Below are positions 54,916-64,000 of a stretch of 64,000 bases of DNA, piece by piece; position 1 is the first letter of the stretch, and each line of letters starts with the position of its first letter. Below the pieces are notes generated by a model, which ran no database searches, was not told the DNA's origin, and saw only the letters and a program-made list of their open reading frames with translations. The position numbers and the translations under genes were made by a program. The stretch is from assembly GCA_035772735.1 (NCBI GenBank), contig JASDFA010000019.1:68424001-68488000 (forward strand), read 5' to 3'. This DNA comes from Datura wrightii. Taxonomy: Eukaryota > Streptophyta > Magnoliopsida > Solanales > Solanaceae.

Positions 54916-55248
54916 TGTTTCTTCAATTAATTTAATTTTTCATACCTTGCCTCATTTTCTCTATTCCATGTATATTTCCTCCATTATACCTGAAAATCAC
55001 CTCACTAAACAAAAATTGGTTAGATTAATAGATTTCCCTAACTAAAATAAAAATACTAACTAAAATGAAAATCTAAACCTAATCAAGAAAAGAAAAAGAA
55101 AAATAAAAATTGGAAATAAAAAATAAAAACAAAAATAAAGATAAAAATTAACTACACTGTGCAAAAAGAAGAAAAATAAAATATTTTTCTCACGGGTTGC
55201 CTCCCGTCCAGCGCCTGGTTTACCGTCGTGGCTCGACGTCCTTTATGC
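54916..55248 (-). other. A-rich spacer between pol remnant and hairpin module
   Basis: Low-complexity A-rich sequence (AAAATAAAAA words, 55030-55190), then a CGGGTTGCCTCCCGTCCAGCG block also present after Athila-1 integrase (13548-13566). No coding content. Confidence 0.65.
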
Positions 55249-55662
55249 TCACTTGTCTACTAGGGTGATGGACGATTTGTCCCGATCATGGTCATCCCCC
55301 CAGTAGTTCTCAACCTTATCCGGTGGCCTTCCTAGTAACTCTCGGGAATCACTCATTCCATTAGCCTTCCCATGATCAATCACATTGATCACCGAGAGTT
55401 CCTTATAAACAGTCGGGAGCTTAGGTACTTTGTACACATCAAACACTTCGACCTTGTCATGTGCTCGCATAGTGAGTTGACCCGCAGCTACATCAATTAA
55501 TGCTTTTTAGGTTTCCAAAAAGGGTCGTCCCAAAATAAATGGGACTTCAGCATCTGGTTCAAAATCCAGAACAATAAAATCGACCGGAAAAATGAGGGTG
55601 CCTACTTGCACTAACACATCCTCAACAACGCCATCCGACTTAGCTAAAGACCTGTCTGCTAG
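55249..55662 (-). pseudogene. pol: Athila-2 protease end fused to integrase C-terminus
   Basis: Protease continues in frame after a TAG (55663-55665): FPVDFIVLDFEPDAEVPFILGRPFLET, a TAA (55507-55509), then MRAHDKVEVFDVYK and VYKELSVINVID. The frame then enters NYWGDD..KSSITLVDK, which corresponds to the last 19 residues of Athila-1 integrase (13602). The join is near 55310-55370. RT, RNaseH and nearly all integrase are therefore deleted in frame. Confidence 0.82.
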
Positions 55663-56352
55663 CTACAAGATTACCGTTGTAGGTCTAGGACTCCCTAGAC
55701 CTAACTTTCTGAATACCGAAGATGGCATCAGATTTATGCTTGCCCCCAAGTCGCATAATCCACGAGCTCGGATACTTTGCCCAATCGTAAGCTGGATAGT
55801 AAAACTTCCAGGGTCTTTCAGTTTTGTGGGCAACCTATTCTGAATACGGGAAGTGCATTCCTCCGTTAAAGCTACCGTGGCATACTCAGTCAAACGACTT
55901 TTGTTAGCCACAATGTCTTTAATATATTTCGCATATTTTGGCACTCCCTGCAAGACATCAACAAAAGGTAAGTTAACGTGTACCTGTTTAAGTACCTCCA
56001 TGAATTTCTGGAAACACGCCTCCTCCTTGTGTTTCTTAAGTCGTTGAGGGAACGGGGGTGGAGGCCTTTCTGGTTCAGCTTCTTTAGTCTTCCCCTTATC
56101 TGAGATTTGCTCTCCCTCAACATCTGCTGCTCCTGATTTTTGAGGCGGTCTTTCCGGTTCCACCTCCTTTAACTGTAAACCACTCCTCGTGGTCACTGCA
56201 TTTACCTGCTTCGGATTAGGATCCGTGTCGCTAGGTAGTCCTCCTCCGGGTCTCGTATTTTGGGCACTAACAAATTGCCCAAACTGATATTCAAGAGCCT
56301 TGGTCGCCAACTGATTATTCTTCACTTCGACTGCCAATTTAACATAGTCAGC
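55663..56352 (-). pseudogene. pol: Athila-2 gag end and protease start
   Basis: Open from 56337 after a TAG at 56353. LATKALEYQFGQ, Pro-rich PERPPPPFPQRLKKHKEEACF, MEVLKQVHVNLPFVDVLQG, then the protease ARGLCDLGASINLMPSSVF with its Asp in the CDLGAS context. It ends at TAG 55663, where Athila-1 has CAG. Same frame as gag upstream. Confidence 0.85.
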
Positions 56353-57030
56353 CTACAATTGTGCCTGATTAGCGATCATGGTTTTGAACATCTCCTCAAT
56401 AGTAGGTGATGGTGGTGGAGGAGGGGCATTGTGATTTCTGAATTGAGCTTGATAATTTTGTTGCCCTCCTTGGTTTCTGTGCATACCCTGCCCGGAACTT
56501 TGGCCTTGTTGATTGTTGCTACCCCACAAAAAATTAGGATGGTTTCTCCAATTTGAGTTGTATCCACTACCAAACTGCTGCTGATTTCTCTGTGCATTGC
56601 CCACAAAGTTAACAGAATCAGGATTTGCACCACAGCATTCAGCTGAATGCTCACTACTACCACACACTTCACACCACATCTGTTGGACAGCATTGACCGA
56701 AGCTGAAGGCTGGTTCAAGTTCATATTGCTGAAGTGAGTGTTTAACTGATTTTGCAAAGCAGCTATCTGTGCAGCGATAGCTGTAAATCCATCCACTTCA
56801 AGCACTCCCACTGCTTTCCTTGCTCCACCTCGAGATGAATCTGCATTCCATTTTGGATTGCCTTGTGAAATTCGGTTGAGCAAAGTGTACAGCTCCTCGT
56901 AAGTCTTTTCCAGCGCTTGCCCTCCAGCTGCTGAATCTAACAGAATTTTAGTGTGGGGTTCCAAACCCTCAATAAATGTGTGTACCAACACCTCATTGGA
57001 CTGATGATGATGAGGACAGTCCCGCAACAT
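56353..57030 (-). pseudogene. gag: Athila-2 gag, C-terminal part with Cys/His cluster
   Basis: CPHHHQSNEVLVHTFIEGLEPHTKILLDS, then VWCEVC-type knuckle MWCEVCGSSEHSAECCG, then a Gln/Asn/Gly-rich tail (NNQQGQSSGQGMHRNQGGQQ) and a Pro run before IEEMFKTMIANQAQ. 226 codons open, no frameshift, ended by a TAG. It guides the reading of the broken Athila-1 copy. Confidence 0.85.
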
Positions 57031-57075
57031 GGATTTAAATTTTTCCCAGGCTTGATATAGATTTTCTCCCTCCCT

Positions 57076-57645
57076 CTATTTAAAACTTAGAATTTGACTT
57101 CTAAGTCTGGCTGTTTTACCAGAAGGGAAAAATCTGATCAAAAACTTCCGTGCAAGATCATCCCACGTTGATATAGAATTGGGTGGTTCAGCTTTTAACC
57201 ACCTCTTGGCTTCACCAAGTAAGGAAAATGGAAATAAGGTGAGCCGAACATAATCAGGTGACACTCCAGCGGGTATATAAGTATCACTTATCTCCAAAAA
57301 GTTTTGGAGATGTTGTTGTGGATCTTCATGAGGGAGACCGGTAAATTGCCCGCTTGTGTGCAAGAGTTGCACCATATTCTGCTTTAATTCAAACCTCCCT
57401 CCAGGCTCTGGTTTGCGGATGCTAGAATGTACATTGTTGGCGTGTGGGATTGCCACCTCGCGAACCGGCCTTGCTGCTGCTTCATCGGGCACTAACACTG
57501 CCCGCACAACTGGTGGATTTTGTTGCTCCATCATAGATTGTCGGAACAACTGCAGCTTCCTTTGTAGAGCTTCTCTACGTTGACTATGAAATTCACGTTC
57601 AGGCTCTAAGTAAGATTCCACCAGCTCCTTGTCCCTTGCCAGTGT
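57076..57645 (-). pseudogene. gag: Athila-2 gag, N-terminal part without an AUG
   Basis: Capsid region with GRFELKQNMVQLLHTSGQF, LFPFSLLGEAKRWLKAEPP and DDLARKFLIRFFPSG. It opens after TGA (57646-57648) with ACA CTG GCA and has no ATG before the SMMEQQNPP segment. It ends at TAG 57076 before REGENLYQAWEKF; Athila-1 has CAA at that codon. A charged N-terminal helix (REFHSQRREALQRKLQL) is conserved. Confidence 0.82.
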
Positions 57646-57761
57646 TCACAGAAACAAAATCTGCAAAATACTGTTTAAGACCAAGTTGTTAACACTTTAA
57701 GAAAATAAAAATAAAAATACAGAAAATTTACACTAAACACAATTTCACAAATCGCCTAGCC

Positions 57762-57779
57762 TCCCCGGCAACGGCGCCA
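57762..57779 (-). other. Athila-2 primer binding site (perfect)
   Basis: Minus strand TGGCGCCGTTGCCGGGGA, 18 bases complementary to the 3' end of tRNA-Asp, the primer known for Athila. It lies 6 bp from the 5' LTR. Confidence 0.9.
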
Positions 57780-57785
57780 AAAACT

Positions 57786-59235
57786 TGTTCGGTGGTTCGG
57801 TATAGGGGTTAAAAACCGACACGCAAGTGCACGTGGTCAAACAAGTAATAAAGTGGCTAAGTAGCCAAGTATCGATCCAAGGAGGCTCAAGATATGTAAA
57901 GTTGCCTAGTTTACTATATTCCTATTTCACTTCTAATTATGCTAACAACGATGTAACCAACAGTTACTTGAGTTTTTGTTTCTAAACTATATATACTAAA
58001 ATTAATAACAACTATTTACTGTGAATTTAGACAATGGATATGAACATGCCAAGGTTAAGAACAAGTAATGAACTTGATAATCATGATAATTTGGTTAATC
58101 TCTTCTTCATGTTGCTAGCCAAGAACATTCACCTAGAAATTAAAACTCTCGTATTTAATTTCACTTTAGAATCATAAACCATCCGTCTACATTTCTGTGA
58201 TCAAATGCAATTTATGACCTAGCAATACAATTCCGGTTCCTAAATTGACTAATACGGCTTTCAAGTATATTTCTATCAGGAAAGCACATCAAAACCCAAT
58301 TTTCCCAAATCAAGTTAAGAACAATACCCTATTAATTCACAACTTTCCAATTTCTTGCTCTTTCGAGTGAAATTGGACTTTTTAGATGTACATTAATGTT
58401 GGCCACGCACTAATGCAGTAAGAACAAGAATTAATAGAACAACATGAAAGAATAAGAAGAAAACCATATCAATTATAATCAAAATTCATTACAAGTGTCA
58501 AAACCTCAGCAAGGAAGAGAATTAGCCACTCATTTGTGGATTGATCATCCTAAAATGAGTGTAAATCATACGTACAATTGATAGAAAGAAGAAAAGAAGA
58601 GAAGAAATCCCTTAGCTTTTTCGTTCCTCAACTGCTCCTAACCCACGTCCTTGCTCTCCACTTCTGAACTCAGTCTAAAAAAAACTAAAAACTGCTTAAA
58701 ATAAACCTAAGTGTGCTATTTATACTAGTGGGAAATTTTTCCCGGAATAACAAGCAACGTGTCACGGAGGCCAACGCGGAGCACTGCCTCCGTGACACGG
58801 CGTGGACGCGGACCTTCACTGGAATTTCAGGGTCCGGTAAATTAGCCTCAACGTGGCACGGAGGCCAACGCGGAGGCCTCTCTCGGTGCCATGGAGCTGA
58901 CGCGATGGCACACTGGAATTTGCCATTTTAATTTCTGTTCAGGCAGTGTGCTACCGCGATGGTAGCGTGGCACGGCTCCATCGCGGAGCCCCTATAAAAT
59001 GTGCATTCCAATGTCTTTTCCACACTCGCATCCAAGTCCAACTCCGACATAGTTCCCACATGCATTTTAGCTCCTAAAAATCACATTTACCTGCGAAACA
59101 AATGCCAGTCATGTTGGTTAGTATAAATTCGCATTTTATTACCAATTACATGATATTATATACACATTGCACAACAAACAAGGTAAAAATGATACGTTTG
59201 AGTATCACTTGGGCATATAAATCTGCCTAAGATCA
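57786..59235 (-). repeat. Athila-2 5' LTR (1450 bp)
   Basis: Pairs with 49284-50735. TATA box (minus) at 58718-58725. The few differences from the partner are mostly C/T or G/A. Confidence 0.92.
58759..58992 (-). promoter_or_regulatory. CG-rich hairpin module, Athila-2 5' LTR (intact)
   Basis: Hairpin 1 (58759-58798): perfect 12-bp arms GTGTCACGGAGG / CCTCCGTGACAC with a 16-nt loop CCAACGCGGAGCACTG. A related unit begins near 58853 (GTGGCACGGAGGCCAACGCG). Hairpin 2 has arms CCGCGATGG (58954-58962) and CCATCGCGG (58978-58986). It lies about 34 bp upstream of TATAAATA on the minus strand. Confidence 0.75.
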
Positions 59236-59880
59236 AACTGAATAAAGTTACAATCAAGAAAAGGTATCCTCTTCCCAGGATTGATGATTTGTTTGACTAG
59301 CTTCAGGGTGCAAAGTTCTTTTCAAAGATAGACCTCAAATCTGAATACCATCAGCTCAGGGTTCGAGAGTGACATCCCAAAGACAGCCTTCAGGACTCGG
59401 TATAGTGACTATGAGTTTGTAGTTATATCTTTTGGACTAATGAATTCTCTTGCAACTTTTATGGATTTGATGAATAGGGTGTTCAAGCCATATTTGGATA
59501 TGTTCGTGATTGTGTTCATAGATGACATCCTGATATACTCTCGAAGTAAGGAGGAGCATGCCGCTCATTTGAGGGTGGTGCTACAGACTCTCAAGGATCT
59601 CCATTGTATGCTAAATTCAGTAAATGCGAGTTTTGGTTGAATTTAGTGGCGTTTTTGGGTCACGTAGTATCAAGTGCGAGTGTACAGGTAGACTCTCAAA
59701 AGATAGAAGCGGTGATAAATTATCCTAGACCGGTGAATCCTTTAGATATTAGGAGGTTTTTTGGGTTTGTCTTGTTATTATTGGAGATTTGTTGAGGGGT
59801 TTTCATCTATTGTAGTGCCATTGACCAAATTGACCTAAAAAAAGTGAAGTTCCATTGATCGGAGGCTTGTGAGAGGAGAT
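59236..59880 (+). pseudogene. pol: E4 reverse transcriptase, C-terminal part
   Basis: Resumes with NKVTIKKRYPLPRIDDLFD, a TAG, then LQGAKFFSKIDLKSEYHQLRVRE. Frame changes occur before 59440. The FIDD box (FVIVFIDDILIYSRS) is at about 59500-59545. A frameshift near 59604 separates LYAKFSKCEFWLN..AFLGHVVS. The RT is non-functional. Confidence 0.85.
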
Positions 59881-59888
59881 TTCAAGAG

Positions 59889-60458
59889 TTGAAGAATCGA
59901 CTCATCTCAGCACCGGTGTTAACCCTACCCGAGGGTACCGATGGGTTTATGGTATATTGTGATGCTTCGAGGATTGGCCTTGGTTGTATATTGATGCAGC
60001 ATGGCAAGGTTATAGCATATGCTTCCAGGCAGCTAAAAGTTTATGAAAAGAATTACCCAACTCATTATCTCGAATCGGAGGCGGTAGTATTCTCCTTAAA
60101 GATTTTGAGACACTATTTGTACGGGGTCCATGTAGATGTGTTCACAGACCACAAAAGCCTACGATATGTGTTTACCCAAAAGGATTTGAATCTCCATCAA
60201 GGAAGGTGGTTGGAGCTACTCAAGAATTATGATATGAGTGTCCTTTATCATCCGGGAAAGGCTAATGTGGTAGAAGATGCTCTTAGTAGGCTTTCTATGG
60301 AGAGTGTGTCCCATGTAGATGAGGGGAGAAAGGAGCTGGTGAAGGATGTGCATCGGCTTGCATTGTTGGGAGTTTGTTTGATCGACTCGACCGATAGTGG
60401 TGTTATTGTGCAAAACGGGTCTGAATCACCCTTGGCGACTGATGTAAAAGCTAGATAA
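59889..60458 (+). pseudogene. pol: E4 RNaseH
   Basis: 189 codons open: VYCDASRIGLGCILMQHGKVIAYASRQL, FTDHKSLRYVFTQKDLNL and KANVVEDALSRLSMES. The Asp residues of YCDAS and FTDHKS and the last one are present; the Glu segment reads THYLESEAV, altered from DLELAAV. It ends in a TAG before integrase. Confidence 0.85.
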
Positions 60459-61313
60459 GATGAGGATCCTATCTTGGTGAAGCTGAAGGAAGCCATTTAG
60501 AATCAAAAGGTAGAGGTTTTCTCCAAAGAGAGAGATGGGGTGCTTCGATATTAGGGTCGTTTGTGTGTTTCGAATGTTGATGATTTGAGAGATCGGATAT
60601 TGCACGAGGCTCATGGATCTAGATACTCTGTACATACAAGTGCCACCATGATGTACCATGACCTACGAGAAGTCTATTAGTGGAATGGCATGAAGAAGGA
60701 CATTGCAAAATTTGTGGCTAAGTGTCCAAATTGTCAACAGGTGAAAGTGGAGCATCAAAGACCGGGAGGTGTACTTCAAGGCATCAGTATTCCTACTTGG
60801 AAGTGGGAGGAAATCAATATGGACTTCATCACAGGATTGCCTCGCACTCGTCGACAGTATGACTCCATTTTGGTGGTCGTGGATAGGTTGACCAAAGCAG
60901 CTCATTTCTTACCAGTCAAAACTACCGATTCAGCGGAGGATAATGCTAAATTATACAATAAGGAGTTAGTTTGGTTGCATGGAGTTCCCTTTTCCATCAT
61001 ATTAGATAGAGGCACTCAATTTACCTCATAGTTTTGGAGATTGTTTCAAAAGGAACTTGATGCACTAGTCAAGCTCAGTACAGCATTTTACCCACAAACA
61101 GATGGTCAGGCAAGCGAACTATTCAGACTCTCGAGGACCTGTTGAGAGCGTGTGTGATTGACTTCAAGGGTAGTTGGGATGATCTTTTTCCTCTCATTGA
61201 GCTTGCGTATAACAACAGCTACCATTCCAGCATTCAGATGTGCTCTATTTGAGGCTCTCTACGGGCAGAGATGTAGATCTCTCAGTGTTTGATTTGAAGT
61301 TGGTGAAGCTGCG
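60459..61313 (+). pseudogene. pol: E4 integrase zinc domain and core (broken)
   Basis: HEAHGSRYSVHTSATMMYHDL..CPNCQQVKVEHQRPGG (zinc domain with a TAG after REVY), NMDFITGLPRTRRQYDS (first Asp), IILDRGTQFTS (second Asp context ILD) followed by a TAG, and a frameshift near 61110 in the TDGQ..ERTIQTLED segment that bears the Glu. Then LIELAYNNSYHSSIQM, further shifts and stops. Confidence 0.85.
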
Positions 61314-61877
61314 ATGTTAGGTCCAGAATCAATCCATGAAGCTATGGAGAAAGTTCAACTTATAAAGGACAGTTTGAAAAAATCTCAGAGTCACCAAAAG
61401 TCCTATGCGAATGTAAGAAGGAGAGAACTTGAGTTTGAAGTAGATGATTGGATGTTTCTCAGGGTGTCTCCGATGAAGGGAGTGATGAGGTTCGGAAAGA
61501 AAGGAAAACTCAATCCCTGTTATGTTGGCCCATACCGGATTGTGCAATGGGTAGGCAAGGTAGCATATGAATTAGAGTTGCCCTCAGAATTAGCTTCAAT
61601 CCATCAAGTTTTTCATGTATCGCTCTTAAAGAAGTGTCTGGGTGATCTAGATTTAGTTGTTCCAGTGGACAGTGTCAGTGTGAAGGACAGCCTTAGTTAT
61701 GAAGAGGTTCCAGTGGAGATACTGGATCGTCAGGTTCGTAAGCTAAGAAACAAAGAAGTAGCTTTAGTCAAGGTTTTACGGAGGAATCAACATATTGAGG
61801 GAGCTACATGGGAAGCCGAAACAAATATGATGGCTAAATACCCACAGGTATTTCCTTCCGACTCAGTTTCATCTTGA
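61314..61877 (+). pseudogene. pol: E4 integrase C-terminus with chromodomain
   Basis: 187 codons open from an internal ATG. KSYANVRRRELEFEVDDWMFL, GPYRIVQWVGKVAYELELPSEL (GPY/F module), HQVFHVSLLKK, then EILDRQVRKLRNKEVALVKVL..GATWEAETNMMAKYPQVF (chromodomain). It is the longest unbroken pol piece of E4. Confidence 0.88.
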
Positions 61878-62108
61878 GGTATCAGTTTCCTCCTTAATAC
61901 TCTATTCAGTTACATGTTCATCTCATGTACCTTAGTTTCTTTTAGGTAAATGGATGTATGTGTGGCTCGGGAATTCAGTTCAGTCATGTAGTTTAAATCG
62001 GAGTCAGTCACTCCATCAGTTTTTAGCATGTAGTTCAGTATTTGAGCATGATGATTGCATTTCTCTGCTTTTTGATGTGATTTTCAACATTTGAGGATGA
62101 ATTTTCCT

Positions 62109-62121
62109 AAGGGGGAGATAT
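62109..62121 (+). other. E4 polypurine tract
   Basis: AAGGGGGAGATAT directly before the 3' LTR start TGTAATACCCC, preceded by the TTTGAGGATGAATTTTCC block. 61878-62108 is a short 3' untranslated segment. Confidence 0.85.
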
Positions 62122-64000
62122 TGTAATACCCCGAAAAGCATAAGATTAGACTGGGGAATTGAAATGGAGAAAAACAGGATTTTCTGCACCAGGTCACAGG
62201 ACGAGTCATTCAGTGACCCTTTAGGAACTCCACGAGTCGTTAAGTGACTCATGGAGAGAGGCTGGGACTTGGTCGAGATTTTTGTGTTCAGAGTGACCAA
62301 GGGAGGTGACCACGAGTCGTGATCAGCACCACGACAAGTTAAGTCATCTGTGGTCAAGAGAGATTGGGGATCTAGGATTTTGGGCAGTAAAGGCAATGGG
62401 AGGTGACTATGAGTCGTGGTCACCAGTAGCAATCCGTTATGTCCCTCGTGGTAACCTTCAGCAGATTTTTGGCAGTGTTCTTGACGAAAAAATACCATGA
62501 GTCGTGGCCAGTGACGACGACTCGTCTAGTCCCTCATTGGGACTGGCAGTATGTTTTTCCCTGCGAGTTTATTAAGGGCTTTTTTATAATTTCTAAGTTC
62601 CTAAGGCTTAAACTACGTCGTTTTAAGGTCAAAATGGAATGTTTTAAGAAGGGTTAAGTCATTCTAATCATATCCTAATTCATGCATGCAAGTTTAGAAG
62701 TTTAAGAGGTGATCAAGGCTAGTTCTTCAGTTCTTCCTCAATTATATTTGGGCTATCAAGGAAGTGTGAAAATTAGATCCCTCATGTATGTAACTCTATG
62801 AATGGGTGCAATGTTTTATTCATGGGTATGATCTAAGCATGTTTTAAATGATGAATTATGGTTAATGGGCAGATTTCACAATGTTTTAAATTATAAATTT
62901 ATGTTTTCAAGTTTTCTAAACTATGATGCCTATCCATAAATGTTCATGAAAGTTGAGATCTATGAGATATACTTTCAAGTATGATGTTATATTTATGAAG
63001 AAAGTATGATTTCAAAATACCCATGTTTATGTTCATGTTTTCAAAGTGGATCAAGTTGATTTCAAGTATGTTTAAGTATGGGGAAAGCACATATGATCAA
63101 GTATGTCTTATGATTTCATGAATTAGCTTACCACATGATTTTGGAGTCAAGACTCCCATTATTTTTCAGCTTGTGGTATGGTTTGAGCCAAGGCTCCTCG
63201 TATTATGATTTCAGATATTGCATGCATGTTATTATTCAGCTTCGTCACTAGACGATGGTCAGCTTCGTTGAAAAATGATGAAGAGCATATGCATGTTTTT
63301 GGGAGTAGTGTCTAGCACCGAGTAGGCTAAGGGTCAGTCAATCCTATGCCTCAGAACTACGTGCCAACGTAGGTATGATCAAATTATTTGGGACCTCTTT
63401 TATAGATTTCCCCTGCTCCCAAGGGGCCTTGAGCTTGATATCGATATCATGGTAGCACCCTTAGCTCTAGTAAGGCTTTGGACGGCTCTGCCCACTTGAG
63501 TGCGATAGTCAGGACCACGTGAACTCTATCATGGTAATGTCGGTTATATGACGAGTTTTCCATTTTTCCTCATGATTTCAGTTATGCATGTACATCAGTC
63601 ATGATATTATGATTTCAGCAGGTTTGACCCAATGTTCAGTTTTACTTATAATTAGCAGTTTTCAACTTTGGGTCATTCGATTCAGTTATGATGTTCAATT
63701 ATGTTAAGATCATGATTTCAGAAAATAGCATGCAAGCGCTACTCTCAGAATCTTATCTTGATTATGTTTTATACTATGCATGTTTAATGATTTTACTTAC
63801 TTAGCAGTTTTACTTACCTTGCATATTCATACATTCCACGTACTGACCGTATACTCTATGTCGTATCATTTCATGATACAGGATCCGATATCCAGACTCA
63901 GTCCCGCCGCTAGTCATATTCCTGGAGTTATCTTTCCTCAGCCTCAATTGGTGAGTCCTCATCTTGCGAGGTCCCTTCTTATCAGTTGTATGTCATATTT
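62122..64000 (+). repeat. E4 3' LTR, truncated by window end
   Basis: Starts TGTAATACCCCG and matches 45952 onward; it lacks about 105 bp relative to the 5' LTR after GGGTGCAAT (about 62810). The motif array is at 62190-62560. About 350 bp of the LTR lie beyond the window. Confidence 0.9.

Larger units (their letters stand above)
49284..59235 (-). mobile_element. Athila-2: young Athila lacking RT-RNaseH-integrase (9.95 kb)
   Basis: Minus-strand element with perfect TSD AACTG (49279-49283 and 59236-59240) in the RT of E4. LTRs are 49284-50735 and 57786-59235, the PBS for tRNA-Asp is perfect, and PPT, gag, protease and an open ORF3 are present. Protease is followed at once by the last residues of integrase. 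The interior is 7050 bp compared with 9806 in Athila-1, and the 2.76-kb difference equals the missing RT to integrase segment. I count fewer than about 20 differences between its LTRs, so it is recent and would need enzymes from another element. Confidence 0.92.
45952..64000 (+). mobile_element. E4: chromovirus, plus strand, runs off the window
   Basis: 5' LTR 45952-48187, decayed PBS, gag remnant, protease, RT (split by Athila-2), RNaseH, integrase with chromodomain, PPT and a 3' LTR from 62122 that is cut by the window end. The 5' target duplication would be TAAAC (45947-45951). The N-terminal two thirds of gag are missing. There are many stops and frameshifts. It is the same family as E2 by protein and shares the ACGASTCGT array in U3. 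Confidence 0.9.

Noticed and set aside
7889..59235. Athila-1 and Athila-2 as a segmental duplication
   Set aside because: They have different target duplications (TGCTT, AACTG), different hosts, clearly diverged LTRs and different gene content.
62016..62498. 160-codon minus-strand frame in the E4 3' UTR and LTR
   Set aside because: It crosses the PPT and LTR border, and the matching 5' LTR region does not keep it.

Overview
The window is plant nuclear repeat DNA, made almost wholly of nested LTR retrotransposons. I found no host gene, tRNA, rRNA or CRISPR array. The families present are Ty3/gypsy chromoviruses of the Tekay/Del type, Athila elements and one Ty1/copia element, plus one likely MITE. 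Together they point to a flowering plant with a large genome. The protein flavour of the chromoviruses resembles Solanaceae or other asterids, but that is an impression and was not tested.

Layout. (1) 548-5662 is the right part of a minus-strand chromovirus (E1), with its gag split by a plus-strand solo LTR (1155-2759). (2) E1 lies in a plus-strand LTR whose tail is 5663-5848, and that LTR sits in a copia integrase gene. (3) The copia element (+) is seen in three pieces: 5849-6208, 32858-35718 and about 44310-44872. (4) Its integrase is split at a 5-bp target by L (6209-32857), an element of two 2.5-kb LTRs with only about 0.45 kb between them. L's left LTR is split by Athila-1 (7889-20509, minus, TSD TGCTT). 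L's interior is split by chromovirus E2 (21723-30243, minus, TSD GTGGT). (5) The copia 3' LTR is split by chromovirus E3 (35719-44309, minus, TSD GGAAA), which lies beside a small MITE. (6) 44873-45951 is AT-rich DNA that I could not assign. (7) 45952 to the window end is chromovirus E4 (+). Its reverse transcriptase is split by Athila-2 (49284-59235, minus, TSD AACTG).

Functional state. No element is intact. Stops and frameshifts break nearly every gag-pol, and several elements carry large internal deletions: Athila-2 lacks RT-RNaseH-integrase, E2 lacks most of gag plus protease, L lacks all genes, and E3 lacks its PBS and half of its 5' LTR. The two notable uninterrupted reading frames are the Athila-1 RT-RNaseH (477 codons, all catalytic acids present) and the Athila-2 ORF3 (about 406 codons).

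Most interesting signals. In both Athila copies the region upstream of ORF3 looks like a separate transcription unit. It has a CG-rich hairpin module like the one beside the LTR TATA box, then a short leader, then a matched GT..AG intron ending five bases before the ORF3 ATG. The hairpin (12-bp arms, 16-nt loop, perfect in four copies) also occurs, slightly changed, at the same promoter position in the LTRs of chromovirus E3, a different clade. A 12-base polypurine-tract motif is present three times in each Athila element and brackets ORF3.
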